Part shown: positions 31,901 through 42,000 of the stretch, piece after piece | Layout of the letters: each line of letters begins with the position of its first letter | How positions within the stretch are numbered: the first letter of the stretch is position 1 | Assembly: GCA_030144725.1 (NCBI GenBank) | Contig: JASKMD010000014.1 | Coordinates: forward strand, 4,701,370 to 4,765,369 | Direction: 5' to 3' | DNA from: Haematococcus lacustris | Lineage: Eukaryota > Chlorophyta > Chlorophyceae > Chlamydomonadales > Haematococcaceae | Length of the DNA: 64,000 bases | The notes under the pieces: generated by a model | Databases searched by the model: none | Told to the model about the DNA's origin: nothing | The model's input: the letters and a program-made list of their open reading frames with translations, nothing else | Made by a program: the position numbers and the translations under genes

Positions 31901-34900
31901 CCGAGGCAGAAAAGCTGCAGAACGCAGGTGCTGCTCTTGCTGCGGTTCCTCCTGTAGCTCGTCTGACACTGCATTTATGTCCGTCGATAGTTTTGGGTGT
32001 TGTGGGGGGATTGGGCCTATCCTGTTGGCTCGCCGCTTAAGCTGCAGCTCGCCAATGCGGCTTGCCTTGTCTACATCCCCTGTCCGCTCCCCTGACCGCT
32101 CCCCTGGCAAGCCCCTTTTGGGCTGCGCGCTTGAGCTTATCGAAATAAGGACGGTCCATCAGCTGCGTTTGCTGGGCAGTAACCGCCCGCCCCTAACCGC
32201 CTCTGGGCAGTCAAGGTTGCGCGTCAAGGCATGCGGAGGAAGCCAGCAAGCTGTAGTGCGGGTTGCTAGTCGCTAGTGCTTGTCGAGTAGCGCGGTTGGG
32301 CAATCTAAAACTTCCCCCATCTACAGCCAACAAACTTCCCCCGTACAGGGGGAACTTTTACCGGGAGACTTGATTGTTTGTCCCTTCATCCGGGGATGTG
32401 AACTCGGCTGCAGCTGCCTTAGTATCAGCTGGATTACGAGATGCCATCAACCTTGCATCGCAGGAGTGCCTGCTGCGGGCGTATCTGCGCAACCCACGGG
32501 CACAATGCCCGCGCCCTCACCTCCCATCCTGTCACCTCGGCCTCCTGCCTCATCGCTGTTCACCCCGCCGCCTCAGCCATCCGAAACGACGGGAATTCCG
32601 CTTTTCATAACATTGTACGGCCTGGACCTTTGGTCGCTATTGACCAGCTGGGGCTCGGGCATTGAAGCTCTGCTCGAGGCACAGCAGTCACCCAGCCTGA
32701 GCCTTCAAGGGCTCTCTGCCCCAGGCATGTGCGCCTCCCAGCTGCTGGCCCTCAACACCACTGCTCTGCTCAACACCTCCCTCACGGCCCAGGAGCTGAT
32801 GCCGGGACTGGGCTACTTTGCAATGGATGTGAGTGGTCGTCATGCTCCCGGCATAGCTTCCCATGCTTGGGTGCCCACTTACAACGCAATCTACTTCTTG
32901 GCCTGCAATAGATCTGCCTCTAGCTTGTCCCTGTGCTTGCAGGTGGCCCAGCTACTGCGTGACTACCTGCAGGACAGCAACATCACGGTGCAAGTGCCAG
33001 ACTTCTGCGCTGGCAATCGCACCGTTGCCCCCTTTTTGGCTAACAGGACCCTTGTCAATGGCCCCTGGCCCACACTGCGCGTCACCATCACACTTCTCAC
33101 CACGGAGCCTGATAGGTGGGTTGTTGTGTCCACTATGCTGTGCCCGCACCTAGGGAGGGAGACTGGCCTCACACCAACCTCTCAGGAGGGCCACCGTGTG
33201 GGTTTGCCTGGGTCTTCAGCAGCAAGCAGTTTCAGGTGGCCTACACCCTCAGCTGAGTGCTCCATGAGGTTAGATGAGCTTAGATGACGCTGCCGTGTGT
33301 GGGCGCTACCGCCTTTGACGAGGCTTACTGCTCGCTTGCCTGTCGTACTATGCTCGTACCATGGCCCAACATGTGACCATGAGAATGACAGTGTAATTTT
33401 AGCCATGTCACTCTGTGCTGTGAATTCAGTATGAGAGCAAAGGACAGCAAAACTGGCAGCAGGCAACAATCGTGCAGCAGGCCACAAGGGGCATGTAGAA
33501 GCCCTGTGCAGCCCCCAGTGCAAACTGCTGCTCCCCCACCAACCCTCTGTTGGTGCCATTGGAGTCATCAACCATGATCTGCGCCAGATGCCCCTGCTTC
33601 GAGCCCAGACTGCAGCTTGTCTCCCCCGAGTGCTTGCCTGCAGGCTGTCTTCCCCTACCAGCCCCCTAAGGCAGCTGCCTGAGAACTGGTGGGTGGCAGC
33701 ACTGGCTGCCTGACCTTGTGCCTGTCTCACGCTGAAAGTGCCAGGCTCATCCTCAGTGCCTCATCCTCAGTGCCTCCTCATCGTTAGTGCCTCATCCTCA
33801 GTGGCAATCGGGCATCATGTGGTGTTGTATGGCCTCCTGACTGTGCTGCTTGCCTGCAGCCGCGGCGCCCTGATAACCCGTGACTCACTGGGCTTCTTCA
33901 CCCGCTATGGCATGCCCTTCCACCGCTGCCAGGCCTCCCTGCTGCCCCCCTCCCCGCCCCCCTCCCCCTCGCCCCCCCAGCCCTCGCCCCCTCCCTCACC
34001 CCAACCCCCAGCAGCCCCCCCCGTGAGTCAAGCCCTGCCCTCGCTGCTGATGGTGCAGCTGTGGCGCCCTCACCCCTGGTCTGAGTGCAGCCAGCCACTC
34101 CAGTAGTAGCCTGCAGTGCACCGTGCACTAAACCCCGGGCAGGCCCTTGTACATCACGTGCAAAGGTGCCAACCCGCATCATACAAGGGCCTGCTCGGGG
34201 TACAAGGGCCTGCTCGGAGTTGAGCACACGGTGCACTGCAGGCTACTACTGGAGTGGCTGGTGCATCAGGTGTCAACCCGCATCATGCACCAGTGCTGCC
34301 GAGAACCACCACAGGTCAAAGTGCTCAACAGGCGCTTGCTGACCTGACTGCAACATCAAGCTTGCTGACCTGACTGCAACATCTGCACGGGGTGGTACTG
34401 CATCCCAGCAGCGTGCCTGGCACTGTGCACGCATGCAGGCCAGGGCCAGCGCCCCCTAGCCCCCGGCCCCCTCCTGCTCCCCCCTCACCCCCCCTACCAA
34501 CACCTCCCAGCCCTACTCCCAGCCCCCCCCCTGCCAGCCCCTCACCCCCGCTCCCACCTCAGCCCCCCCCCTCTCCCCCGCTGCCGCCCACCAACACCCA
34601 GCTGCTGATCCCCCCGGTGGGTGAGCCCCCCTGGCAGCCTGCCTGAGACCCAGCCTGGCCACACACCCTCACACACCAAAAGCATAGCAATAGCAATAGC
34701 ATGTGCACGCAACAAGGTTCGCACCATTATGTGTACGCATGAAAGGGCAGCAGGTTAGTGAAATCAGGCCTTTTCTCAAGACTACACAGTTGCTGCCATA
34801 TTGATGTGCATGTTACTGCCCCGCTTGCAGACGCCACCAAGTCCCTCCCCCCCCCCCTTCACCACCGCCCTCCCCCTCGCCCCCCTCGCCTGCACCCCCC

Positions 34901-36000
34901 CCTCCCTCGCCTGCGCCCCCCCCTCCCTCGCCTGACCCCCCACCTCCCTCGCCTGCACCCCCCCCTCCCTCGCCTGCACCCCCCCCTCCCTCGCCCGACC
35001 CCCCCCCTCCCTCGCCTGCACCCCCCCCTCCCTCGCCTGACCCCCCCCCTCCCTCGCCTGCACCCCCCCCTCCCTCGCCTGACCCCCCCCCTCCCTCGCC
35101 TGCACCCCCCCCTCCCTCGCCTGCACCCCCCCCTCCCTCGCCCGACCCCCCCCCTCCCTCGCCTGCACCCCCCCCTCCCTCGCCTGCACCCCCACCTCCC
35201 TCGCCTGCACCCCCCCCTCCCTCGCCTGCACCCCCCCCTCCCTCGCCTGCACCCCCCCCTCCCTCGCCTGCACCCCCCCCTCCCTCGCCTGCACCCCCCC
35301 CTCCCTCGCCTGCGCCCCCCCCTCCCTCGCCTGCACCCCCCCCTCCCTCGCCTGCACCCCCCCCTCCCTCGCCTGCACCCCCCCCCTCCCTCGCCTGCCC
35401 CCCCCCCTCCCTCGCCTGCACCCCCCCCTCCCTCGCCCGACCCCCCCCCTCCCTCGCCTGCCCCTCCCCCTCCCTCGCCTGCACCCCCCCCTCCCTCGCC
35501 TGCACCCCCCCCTCCCTCGCCTGCACCCCCCCCTCCCTCGCCTGCGCCCCCCCCTCCCTCGCCTGCACCCCCCCCCTCCCTCGCCTGCACCCCCCCCTCC
35601 CCCGCCTGCACCCCCCCCTCCCTCGCCTGCACCCCCCCCTCCCTCGCCTGCACCCCCCACCTCCCTCGCCTGCACCCCCCCCTCCCTCGCCTGCACCCCC
35701 CCCTCCCTCGCCTGCGCCCCCCCCTCCCTCGCCTGCACCCCCCCCTCCCTCGCCTGCACCCCCCCCTCCCTCGCCCGACCCCCCCCCCTCCCTCGCCTGC
35801 CCCCCCCCCTCCCTCGCCTGCACCCCCCCCTCCCTAGCCCGCACCCCCCCCCTCCCTCGCCTGCCCCCCCCCCCTCCCTCGCCTGCCCCCCCCCCTCCCT
35901 CGCCTGCACCCCCCCCCTCCCTCGCCTGCGCCCCCCCCTCCCTCGCCTGCGCCCCCCCCTCCCTCGCCTGCGCCCCCCCCTCCCTCGCCTGCGCCCCCCC
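25964..36000 (+). CDS. Extracellular-matrix hydroxyproline-rich glycoprotein (pherophorin-like), interrupted by a KDZ-like element
   Basis: The 5' exon (from 25964 or 25976) encodes a signal peptide (MPARCRCLAMSFIALLVCLM) and is cut at 26130. Coding resumes at 32376 with SSGDVNSAAAALVSAGLRDA. Later exons are: one ending at 32828 (ITLYGLDLWSLLTSWGSG; GYFAMD, then GTGAGT); 32943 to about 33113 (VAQLLRDYLQDSNITVQVPD, NRT sequons); about 33860-34021 (RGALITRDSLGFFTRYGMPF, then SPPPSPSPP); about 34439-34618 (Pro-rich, ending NTQLLIPP); and a long SPAPPPP array from 34830. Pro/Ser repeats after a secretory signal mark a volvocalean-type cell-wall or ECM glycoprotein with several N-glycosylation sequons. 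I do not see a canonical pherophorin domain. The frame shifts at some C-runs, so some exon joins are uncertain. The 2.8-kb tandem units downstream look like further modules of this gene. Confidence 0.6.
26130..26329 (+). repeat. Left terminal inverted repeat of the KDZ-like element
   Basis: It pairs with 32176-32375. Differences cluster in the outer 120 bp and are mostly transitions, for example TATATCGGGGAAAT here against TGTACGGGGGAAGT in the right copy. Confidence 0.85.
26452..26731 (+). CDS. Unrecognised basic ORF in the KDZ-like element
   Basis: The frame contains LEYLRVAAGQAIIDCLNAF, then a basic stretch (GKGRAPRRKPAQEG). No domain is recognised. It faces the transposase gene across the element and may be a 5' exon of a second element gene; downstream plus-strand frames near 27.2-27.6 kb are Cys/His- and Ala/Gly-rich but not clearly coding. 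The opposite strand is also open. Confidence 0.25.
27715..28150 (+). repeat. Cytosine-rich minisatellite (CCCAGCCCTGCCCCACCCC) and CTGAC run
   Basis: About 390 bp of CCAGCCCTGCCCCACCCCCTC-type units is followed by roughly ten CTGAC pentamers (28099-28146). Overlapping Pro-rich and Gly-rich ORFs are low-complexity shadows. Confidence 0.85.
28215..28655 (+). repeat. GCAGCAGCAGGCTGCAGGTGTG minisatellite
   Basis: Degenerate units of about 60-75 bp combine AGCAGCAGC runs, GGCTGCAGGTGTG and GCAGTGCATGAG. Long Cys/Leu/His-rich minus-strand ORFs result from the repeat. Confidence 0.8.
28845..29203 (+). repeat. Direct duplication of about 133 bp
   Basis: The segment 28849-28980 (CCCCTTGTATGGACAACACC through GGCCTGGCAGTGAT) is repeated at 29073-29203 with only a few changes, separated by about 92 bp. 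The tract 29213-29300 adds GGGATGGGATGGGCTGGCTG repeats. I see no gene from 28760 to 29585. Confidence 0.8.
29586..32110 (-). pseudogene. KDZ (Kyakuja-Dileera-Zisupton)-like transposase, multi-exon, with a nonsense codon
   Basis: The minus-strand exons begin at 32110 (MPGERSGERTGDVDKASRIG; Gln/Arg/Glu-rich coiled-coil-like). Next is about 31470-31200 with HQIRTDSFSQAFFDYLRAID. An exon ending near 30536 follows; it contains HDCSTSLSCSRPE, RGVVGFVRCHGVPLLAL, then MRTVEQFVYYLLAVALLL and LYIDFACQFQ. About 30441-30187 encodes LSADMAQLQLRVLRGPHK, and the later coiled-coil exons reach a stop at 29586. GVVG..C.HG.PL ... EQF.YY ... Y.D.ACQF matches the KDZ transposase core as I know it. A TAG at 30659-30661 lies in frame between VPLLAL and CNMRTVEQ, so this copy is probably dead unless the codon is read through. 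TGTAA signals lie 20-50 nt past the stop (TTACA at about 29534 and 29565). The usual HAYGH-type segment is not seen. Confidence 0.5.
31077..31152. repeat. CA and GATGAT microsatellites in a transposase intron
   Basis: A CACA run (31078-31097) and a GATGGTGATGATGATGATGA run (31120-31150) lie between two coding segments of the KDZ-like gene. Confidence 0.8.
32176..32375 (-). repeat. Right terminal inverted repeat of the KDZ-like element
   Basis: It is the reverse complement of 26130-26329. The first transposase exon (32110) starts about 65 bp inside it, so the repeat probably also holds the promoter. Confidence 0.85.
34092..34260. repeat. Long perfect-arm hairpin in a matrix-gene intron
   Basis: A 34-nt arm (34092-34125, begins CAGCCACTCCAGTAGTAG) is perfectly complementary to 34227-34260. 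Inside it a second stem pairs ACCCCGGGCAGGCCCTTGTA with TACAAGGGCCTGCTCGGGGT, with one mismatch. The structure lies between the exons ending at 34021 and starting near 34439. Confidence 0.9.
34860..36000 (+). repeat. 21-bp SPAPPPP-coding array
   Basis: More than 50 units of CCTCGCCTGCACCCCCCCCTC-type sequence encode SPAPPPP in the proper frame, with GCC/GAC variants giving SPDPPPP. Single-C length changes within the C-runs switch the frame several times. These could be real frameshifts or homopolymer errors in the assembly. Confidence 0.85.
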
Positions 36001-39000
36001 CTCCCTTGACAAACGTGTGTGTCGGCCCCACTGCATTAACGCTCCCCCTACCAGGTGGGTGGGGAGGAGGCGCTGGTGGTGTGTTTCATCACCAACGGCT
36101 CCGCATGCTTCACCACCTCCGCCTGTCCACGTTGTGTGGGGCTATGTGCTTTGCAGGACAGAGCGTTTTTGTGTCTGGGCCAAACCCGGTGACCAGCGGG
36201 TTTCAAGGTCAATTCCCAGCCATATTGTTTGGCCCCATTTCGGGCAATGGCCAGAGCATCACCTTTTCCACCTGCTTTCCAGGTGCTGCAGGCCGCATGG
36301 TCAGCTCAACCAGAGTAGGGTGTTGTCTGCTGTGTTCAGCTCGAACCTGGTGCCTCACCTAATGTTGCCAACAACGCTTTCATGCTTGTGCCTAATGGCC
36401 ACAGCTCCTGGGGAGCTAATGTTGTGGGTCGTTGTGGTGGCCGCAGTGACCAACAACGCTTACTGGGACTCAAACCTTGTATTGTTTGAGTCTGCCAATA
36501 CAACCAGTCTCAGACCTTGTGGTGGCTCATCATTCGCGGTGGGTCACTCCTGCCTCCGCCCTGCTTGATTTTAGTAACAGGGCTCAGGCCTGATCCTTCC
36601 TAGGTGGATCTCCCCCAAGCCGGGTCCACCCTATCCTCGCACTTGCTGTCGAGGCTTAGGACTGAGTTAGCTTTGATGATGGGGACAACGGAGGCACAAG
36701 GCTAGGCATGCAGTGGCGGTGGTGTAGTGGCACATGGCCAGCATGCTACACCACCTGCCCTTGCCATACTGGACCCCGCCACACTGACTGCTTGCATCCA
36801 GTGACGCTAAAACTCCAATGCTTGCCCGCCTGCTTGGCTATGCAGCTTTCAAACATCAACGACGCCTCCCCGCCATGCAACATTGACTCAAGATTGTCCA
36901 TCCTCACCTGGACCCTGGCTAGAGATCAGACCTATTGGCTGGTAAGCACCCCTTAGTAGTACGACCGCAACCTGCTCATCATCATTGCCGCCCACCACCA
37001 AGGTTGGTTCAGCACATATCTCCCCTCAACTAGGGACTGCATGTTCTAGAATCCGGCTTTGTAGTCTAGGCCAAATCCTAATCCCCTGTCCCCACCCTCT
37101 TTTGAAGGTGGAACAATTGACGTTGTCATGAAATCCATGCTCTTGTGTAAGCAACAGCTTGAACAACGCCTAGTGCGCACATCACAGTGCCACAGGCTCC
37201 CGAGCCTGGGCCTTGGGTGCCTTGTCTCGCAACCCCTTGGAACCTAGGCCAGGGTACTCCTTGCCTAGGGCCCGTGCTATGGGCGACAACCTCTAATTGC
37301 CCCTTGTTATGTGCTGATGCACGCTCCGCAGCCATAGGGGTGGTTGCCGCCAAGGCAACAGCCTGCAGTGGTTGTAGATGACCCTGTGCCCAGGATGCAC
37401 TGAAGGCCATGGATACACCCAATGGAGCATGGCGGTGGCATGGCGCCTCACCAACGTTATCACATGCGGCCTGGCTAGCCATCATGGGATATATGCATGC
37501 CTGAGGCTGTTGAGACCACGGCTTATAGCTCGGGCGATTGGTGCTCCTGCGCCATTGCTTGGTCCCATAGGGGGCTGCCAGCCATAGCCGTAAGTAGTGG
37601 GGTCATCGGTGGACCGAGTACACCATGCAAAATATTGGAGGACTCCGAGACGATGCATGCATACACACTGAGGCGCGGCCGAGGTGTGTATGGCCGCGGA
37701 GACGAGGACAAGGCCATTAGTTTCACGTAAAGAGCGAGGCGAGGGCATTCAATCATCGGATATCTGGTATGTTTGGGGTCCACGGCCCGTCAATTCTCTA
37801 GAAGCGCACCCATCCCGCCCCGTCGTGCTGTTAGTGGCTCAGGTGGTAAATGGTCTACAGTTGAGAGGTCGCAAGACCGCTTCACAACGACGGATTCCTT
37901 CCCAACGCGAGGAAGGGGACGGTCCCTATGCAGGCTAGGGCGGCCAACTAGTTAATGGAGGAAACAGTCCAGTCACGCTCCTTCGGGAGAATCGTTCTTC
38001 CTTTCTTTCTAGAAGCTCACCCCGCAGCCGTCCGGTACATAAAAGCGCGTTTGACGGCGGGTTACTTATGTGACGTTTAAGTCATCAGCTCGGCTTAACA
38101 CCTTGAGCGGAGCATTAGCCTCGTCGAGTCCCAGCTAGCAAAGCTTGCGGAGCCCAAAGCTCGAAGTTTACATGCTAGTCTGGCATCTTTGAATATACAT
38201 GTCATCCTGGCATTATCTCCTCTGAGCTACCGCGCTTACACGCAATGATGAGGTGCAGCCGTGCAGCTTGCGAGGTTGGTCATTTGACACACGACTTAGG
38301 ATTTGCGACGTACAAGCCATACTTGCAAGCTACTGAAGACGCGTTAGTTGCGTTGGACGTGGAGCTGGCCGTTGGATGGGGTGCAACGACTGGAATGCGA
38401 CTAAGATCGGTGGCGTGTTGCCCCCGTGTACGCCCAAGTTTTGGGAAGTTACATGATCCTGTATTGTGCAGACACCTTGATTATGGGTATTGTAACAGAC
38501 CGTCATACATACATGGTGCGCTGCCTCACAGGGCTTGGGTGTGTATATAGCTCAGCTGACCCTATAGCTGTTGTGTGCATGCCACCCAACAACATGTTGC
38601 ACTGCTTGCCTCGCTTCCTAGGCCTGTTTGGCGTCCATTATAGCCTCGATGCGCTAGCCAATACAACAAATGTTCTTAGCCTGCAAGTGTTGTCTACTTG
38701 CTTGCGTGCGCTTGACTGCAGTTTCTATATGAAGCTGGTTTCGGCACAATACCCAACTCATCAATAGTGGTGACCTCTTCTTTCTCACCTCCACCCCCCC
38801 CTCCCTCGCCTGCGCCCCCCCCTCCCTTGACAAACGTGTGTGTCGGCCCCACTGCATTAACGCTCCCCCTACCAGGTGGGTGGGGAGGAGGCGCTGGTGG
38901 TGTGTTTCATCACCAACGGCTCCGCATGCTTCACCACCTCCGCCTGTCCACGTTGTGTGGGGCTATGTGCTTTGCAGGACAGAGCGTTTTTGTGTCTGGG

Positions 39001-42000
39001 CCAAACCCGGTGACCAGCGGGTTTCAAGGTCAATTCCCAGCCATATTGTTTGGCCCCATTTCGGGCAATGGCCAGAGCATCACCTTTTCCACCTGCTTTC
39101 CAGGTGCTGCAGGCCACATGGTCAGCTCAACCAGAGTAGGGTGTTGTCTGCTGTGTTCAGCTCGAACCTGGTGCCTCACCTAATGTTGCCAACAACGCTT
39201 TCATGCTTGTGCCTAATGGCCACAGCTCCTGGGGAGCTAATGTTGTGGGTCGTTGTGGTGGCCGCAGTGACCAACAACGCTTACTGGGACTCAAACCTTG
39301 TATTGTTTGAGTCTGCCAATACAACCAGTCTCAGACCTTGTGGTGGCTCATCATTCGCGGTGGGTCACTCCTGCCTCCGCCCTGCTTGATTTTAGTAACA
39401 GGGCTCAGGCCTGATCCTTCCTAGGTGGATCTCCCCCAAGCCGGGTCCACCCTATCCTCGCACTTGCTGTCGAGGCTTAGGACTGAGTTAGCTTTGATGA
39501 TGGGGACAACGGAGGCACAAGGCTAGGCATGCAGTGGCGGTGGTGTAGTGGCACATGGCCAGCATGCTACACCACCTGCCCTTGCCATACTGGACCCCGC
39601 CACACTGACTGCTTGCATCCAGTGACGCTAAAACTCCAATGCTTGCCCGCCTGCTTGGCTATGCAGCTTTCAAACATCAACGACGCCTCCCCGCCATGCA
39701 ACATTGACTCAAGATTGTCCATCCTCACCTGGACCCTGGCTAGAGATCAGACCTATTGGCTGGTAAGCACCCCTTAGTAGTACGACCGCAACCTGCTCAT
39801 CATCATTGCCGCCCACCACCAAGGTTGGTTCAGCACATATCTCCCCTCAACTAGGGACTGCATGTTCTAGAATCCGGCTTTGTAGTCTAGGCCAAATCCT
39901 AATCCCCTGTCCCCACCCTCTTTTGAAGGTGGAACAATTGACGTTGTCATGAAATCCATGCTCTTGTGTAAGCAACAGCTTGAACAACGCCTAGTGCGCA
40001 CATCACAGTGCCACAGGCTCCCGAGCCTGGGCCTTGGGTGCCCTGTCTCGCAACCCCTTGGAACCTAGGCCAGGGTACTCCTTGCCTAGGGCCCGTGCTA
40101 TGGGCGACAACCTCTAATTGCCCCTTGTTATGTGCTGATGCACGCTCCGCAGCCATAGGGGTGGTTGCCGCCAAGGCAACAGCCTGCAGTGGTTGTAGAT
40201 GACCCTGTGCCCAGGATGCACTGAAGGCCATGGATACACCCAATGGAGCATGGCGGTGGCATGGCGCCTCACCAACGTTATCACATGCGGCCTGGCTAGC
40301 CATCATGGGATATATGCATGCCTGAGGCTGTTGAGACCACTGCTTATAGCTCGGGCGATTGGTGCTCCTGCGCCATTGCTTGGTCCCATAGGGGGCTGCC
40401 AGCCATAGCCGTAAGTAGTGGGGTCATCGGTGGACCGAGTACACCATGCAAAATATTGGAGGACTCCGAGACGATGCATGCATACACACTGAGGCGCGGC
40501 CGAGGTGTGTATGGCCGCGGAGACGAGGACAAGGCCATTAGTTTCACGTAAAGAGCGAGGCGAGGGCATTCAATCATCGGATATCTGGTATGTTTGGGGT
40601 CCACGGCCCGTCAATTCTCTAGAAGCGCACCCATCCCGCCCCGTCGTGCTGTTAGTGGCTCAGGTGGTAAATGGTCTACAGTTGAGAGGTCGCAAGACCG
40701 CTTCACAACGACGGATTCCTTCCCAACGCGAGGAAGGGGACGGTCCCTATGCAGGCTAGGGCGGCCAACTAGTTAATGGAGGAAACAGTCCAGTCACGCT
40801 CCTTCGGGAGAATCGTTCTTCCTTTCTTTCTAGAAGCTCACCCCGCAGCCGTCCGGTACATAAAAGCGCGTTTGACGGCGGGTTACTTATGTGACGTTTA
40901 AGTCATCAGCTCGGCTTAACACCTTGAGCGGAGCATTAGCCTCGTCGAGTCCCAGCTAGCAAAGCTTGCGGAGCCCAAAGCTCGAAGTTTACATGCTAGT
41001 CTGGCATCTTTGAATATACATGTCATCCTGGCATTATCTCCTCTGAGCTACCGCGCTTACACGCAATGATGAGGTGCAGCCGTGCAGCTTGCGAGGTTGG
41101 TCATTTGACACACGACTTAGGATTTGCGACGTACAAGCCATACTTGCAAGCTACTGAAGACGCGTTAGTTGCGTTGGACGTGGAGCTGGCCGTTGGATGG
41201 GGTGCAACGACTGGAATGCGACTAAGATCGGTGGCGTGTTGCCCCCGTGTACGCCCAAGTTTTGGGAAGTTACATGATCCTGTATTGTGCAGACACCTTG
41301 ATTATGGGTATTGTAACAGACCGTCATACATACATGGTGCGCTGCCTCACAGGGCTTGGGTGTGTATATAGCTCAGCTGACCCTATAGCTGTTGTGTGCA
41401 TGCCACCCAACAACATGTTGCACTGCTTGCCTCGCTTCCTAGGCCTGTTTGGCGTCCATTATAGCCTCGATGCGCTAGCCAATACAACAAATGTTCTTAG
41501 CCTGCAAGTGTTGTCTACTTGCTTGCGTGCGCTTGACTGCAGTTTCTATATGAAGCTGGTTTCGGCACAATACCCAACTCATCAATAGTGGTGACCTCTT
41601 CTTTCTCACCTCCACCCCCCCCTCCCTCGCCTGCGCCCCCCCCTCCCTTGACAAACGTGTGTGTCGGCCCCACTGCATTAACGCTCCCCCTACCAGGTGG
41701 GTGGGGAGGAGGCGCTGGTGGTGTGTTTCATCACCAACGGCTCCGCATGCTTCACCACCTCCGCCTGTCCACGTTGTGTGGGGCTATGTGCTTTGCAGGA
41801 CAGAGCGTTTTTGTGTCTGGGCCAAACCCGGTGACCAGCGGGTTTCAAGGTCAATTCCCAGCCATATTGTTTGGCCCCATTTCGGGCAATGGCCAGAGCA
41901 TCACCTTTTCCACCTGCTTTCCAGGTGCTGCAGGCCACATGGTCAGCTCAACCAGAGTAGGGTGTTGTCTGCTGTGTTCAGCTCGAACCTGGTGCCTCAC

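Larger units (their letters stand above)
26130..32375. mobile_element. 6.2-kb DNA transposon with 200-bp inverted repeats, KDZ-like
   Basis: Terminal inverted repeats 26130-26329 and 32176-32375 start AATCAAGTCTCCCGGTAAAA at both ends and differ at roughly 5% of sites. The interior carries a multi-exon minus-strand transposase gene with KDZ-like motifs, a Lys/Arg-rich plus-strand ORF near 26.4-26.7 kb and several low-complexity tracts. I see no clean target duplication; GGATGTC on the left and GTTTGTC on the right are only a partial match. The element separates the signal-peptide exon of the matrix gene from its body. Confidence 0.75.

Noticed and set aside
34758..36036. Long minus-strand EGG/GRGG ORFs opposite the SPAPPPP array
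   Set aside because: Antisense shadows of the Pro-rich coding repeat.
37828..37900. tRNA- or SINE-like box A (GTGGCTCAGGTGG) with a weak box B in each tandem unit
   Set aside because: Box B is poor, I could not draw a cloverleaf, and no A- or T-rich tail is present.
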